Shown piece after piece: positions 62,501-64,000 of a stretch of 64,000 nt of DNA. A model generated the notes under the pieces. It was given only the letters and a program-made list of their open reading frames with translations. It made no database searches and was not told the origin of the DNA. The stretch covers positions 45,723,120 to 45,787,119 of the forward strand of contig CM056583.1 of the NCBI GenBank assembly GCA_029721435.1, written 5' to 3'. Made by a program: the position numbers and the translations under genes. Position 1 is the stretch's first letter. Each line of letters starts with the position of its first letter. Source of the stretch: Gymnothorax reevesii (taxonomy: Eukaryota; Chordata; Actinopteri; Anguilliformes; Muraenidae).

Positions 62501-63641
62501 TCATGGTTATGGTTTTTGGTTTTTTATGTTCTTGTTCTGTGTTCATGATTATTTTCTTTTATTTATTAATTTTGGTTATTGTAACACTCAGGTTTTTGGT
62601 TCATTCCATTTCTCAGTTCCATTGCACCTGTCTTCCCTGTCTTGTGATCTAGTTGGTTCAGTCCCTCTTCCCTGTCTGCATGCCCACTGACTTTGGGTGA
62701 TTTAAATGAATTCCAGTGTTTAAAATATTCCTTCAAATCTCGTTTTCTTCCTTCGCCTTCCTGTTCTGATTGCTAAGAAGACTAACATTTGTATTTTGTA
62801 TCATGGTCTACTAACACAACTAATTCATGTGTATAAGAACTTACTAATGAGCACTCTAGTTTAATTTGTAAAGCTGCACCGCTACTAATTTAGACTAATT
62901 CCCTCTCCGCAATCTCCCTATTCTATACTCCGCCCCTCAGCCTGTCTCCGTCCTCTCCTCAGCTTCAGCGAGATCTCTCGCACGTGTTTAATCACTCTCC
63001 TGCGCTCGTTATCTGTGCACGTAGAACTCCTGGACCGGAGCTGTTTAAATGTCATAGGCTGTTTCTGTGATTCCCATTCGTATTTTGTCTTTCGCCAATT
63101 TTCGTGGTTAGGGCTTCCCTTGTGTGATTCTCCCGATGTAATTAGCCAGATTCCCTACACCTGATTCCTGTATTGCATGTGACCATCCCTGTGTGTATAT
63201 TAGCAATCTTTTCACTCACAGCTCTTGTCAGAATGTTGATCAATACTTCTTTGTGCAGAGTGCTTTGCATGCCATTGAATATTGTTTCTCTTCGACTGGA
63301 TTGTCCGACGTTGATTCTTGCCATTGCGCTTTTTGGCTTTTTTGATTTCGACCCATTTTTGTATGACCATGATTTCTGTGTTTGGATGTCTTCTGTATGA
63401 CCCTTGGCTTTGTTCAGAGACTGCAAATTTTTTCCTATCGTTTTTGTACCTCTGCTTATCTGTCTTACTGGTTCTGACCCCTGCCTGTCTAGTCGACACT
63501 GTTTTTGGATTTCGTATTGTGGCTTGGCAATTCCTTTTTTTTTTTTTGGCTTTGGCTCGGACTCCAATTAAGGCTTATTATTAATTTTTTTTTTTTTTGC
63601 ATTTCTGTCTCTCGCGTGTGGTTCCTGAACTGTATGTTACA
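62501..63641 (+). mobile_element. Solo LTR, 1141 bp, probably Gypsy-type
   Basis: The segment starts TGTCATGGTT and ends TGTATGTTACA (TG...CA termini) and is flanked by identical 5-bp duplications CTAGC at 62496-62500 and 63642-63646. Five-base duplications with TG...CA ends are standard for LTR retrotransposon integration. A polypurine or primer-binding site and internal genes are absent, so this is a solo LTR left by recombination. The T-rich, CT-rich composition and TGTCATG start resemble fish Gypsy LTRs. Orientation is inferred from that start. ORFs inside it are not genes. Confidence 0.9.
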
Positions 63642-63646
63642 CTAGC

Positions 63647-64000
63647 ACTCACAACGAGCTATGACCATGTCATCCATGCAGAATTAAGTTTCGTGTCATC
63701 GTTGCTGGAACATGCATGGACATCCCTGGAACAGAAACTTGATGGCAGCATACACTGTTAGAAGCTTGCACCTTTTTTTTTTTGCTAGTTATTTTAACTA
63801 AGCGGAGTCCTGTGCGCATTAAACTGTGGTTTACACTTACCATACACAGAACTCAGTAATTTTTTTGTAAAATCACTGTTAAAACTAGGCTTATGCCATT
63901 GAAGGCGACGGCTTGGGATATTTCCCTGAACGCTTCCAATTCCCCAATCCTCGAATAGACCCAATACAATATAAAGCCCCTCAGGTCACGATCTTTCATT
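63647..64000. other. Sequence to the right edge, nothing recognised
   Basis: No gene, exon or structured repeat was seen. Confidence 0.5.

Noticed and set aside
63142..63584. Overlapping ORFs of 75-141 codons
   Set aside because: They lie entirely within the solo LTR, on both strands, and show no protein signature.

Overview
The window is vertebrate, almost certainly teleost, nuclear DNA. The evidence is a split gene with GT-AG introns, a high A+T background with many microsatellites and homopolymers, and several fish-type Tc1/mariner, hAT-like and SINE repeats. There is no sign of bacterial gene organisation. The species cannot be fixed from the sequence.

The one confidently recognised gene is a class 4 semaphorin, closest by recall to SEMA4D, on the minus strand. 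Ten coding exons (94-6977) were reconstructed by hand. They join in one open frame with matching phases and give about 441 N-terminal residues: signal peptide plus most of the sema domain. The 3' part (end of sema, PSI, Ig, transmembrane segment) lies beyond position 1. Upstream there is a well-formed candidate 5' exon at 29931-30032 and a weaker candidate first exon and promoter near 57415-57520. If both belong to the gene, introns of about 23 kb and 27 kb separate the first exon from the signal-peptide exon, and most of the window is 5' intron.

The introns are a nested graveyard of transposable elements. They hold a rearranged Tc1 between coding exons (2785-3974); two members of one mariner/Tc1 family (15630-18107, which carries a foreign insert, and 43810-44568, an internal deletion derivative); solo termini of related elements (near 23252 and 51072); a nearly intact Tc1 with about 200-bp inverted repeats and one frameshift (34849-36416) sitting inside an older palindromic element (34780-36857); a hAT-like element (23966-26727) enclosing another inverted-repeat element (24068-25285); a candidate piggyBac-type element (44622-46587); an inverted-repeat element (58542-61464) enclosing a decayed Tc1 (from 59535); several MITEs and foldbacks; a tRNA-derived SINE (about 47490-47780); a perfect-period 285-bp tandem duplication; and a 1.14-kb solo LTR with intact 5-bp target duplications (62501-63641).

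No new biological system is evident. The observations most worth checking are the in-frame N-terminal extension implied by the 5' exons, the signal-peptide-like ORF inside the piggyBac-type element, the dispersed repeats that pair CGGA-rich runs with a GC hairpin, and the nested insertions that give a relative chronology.
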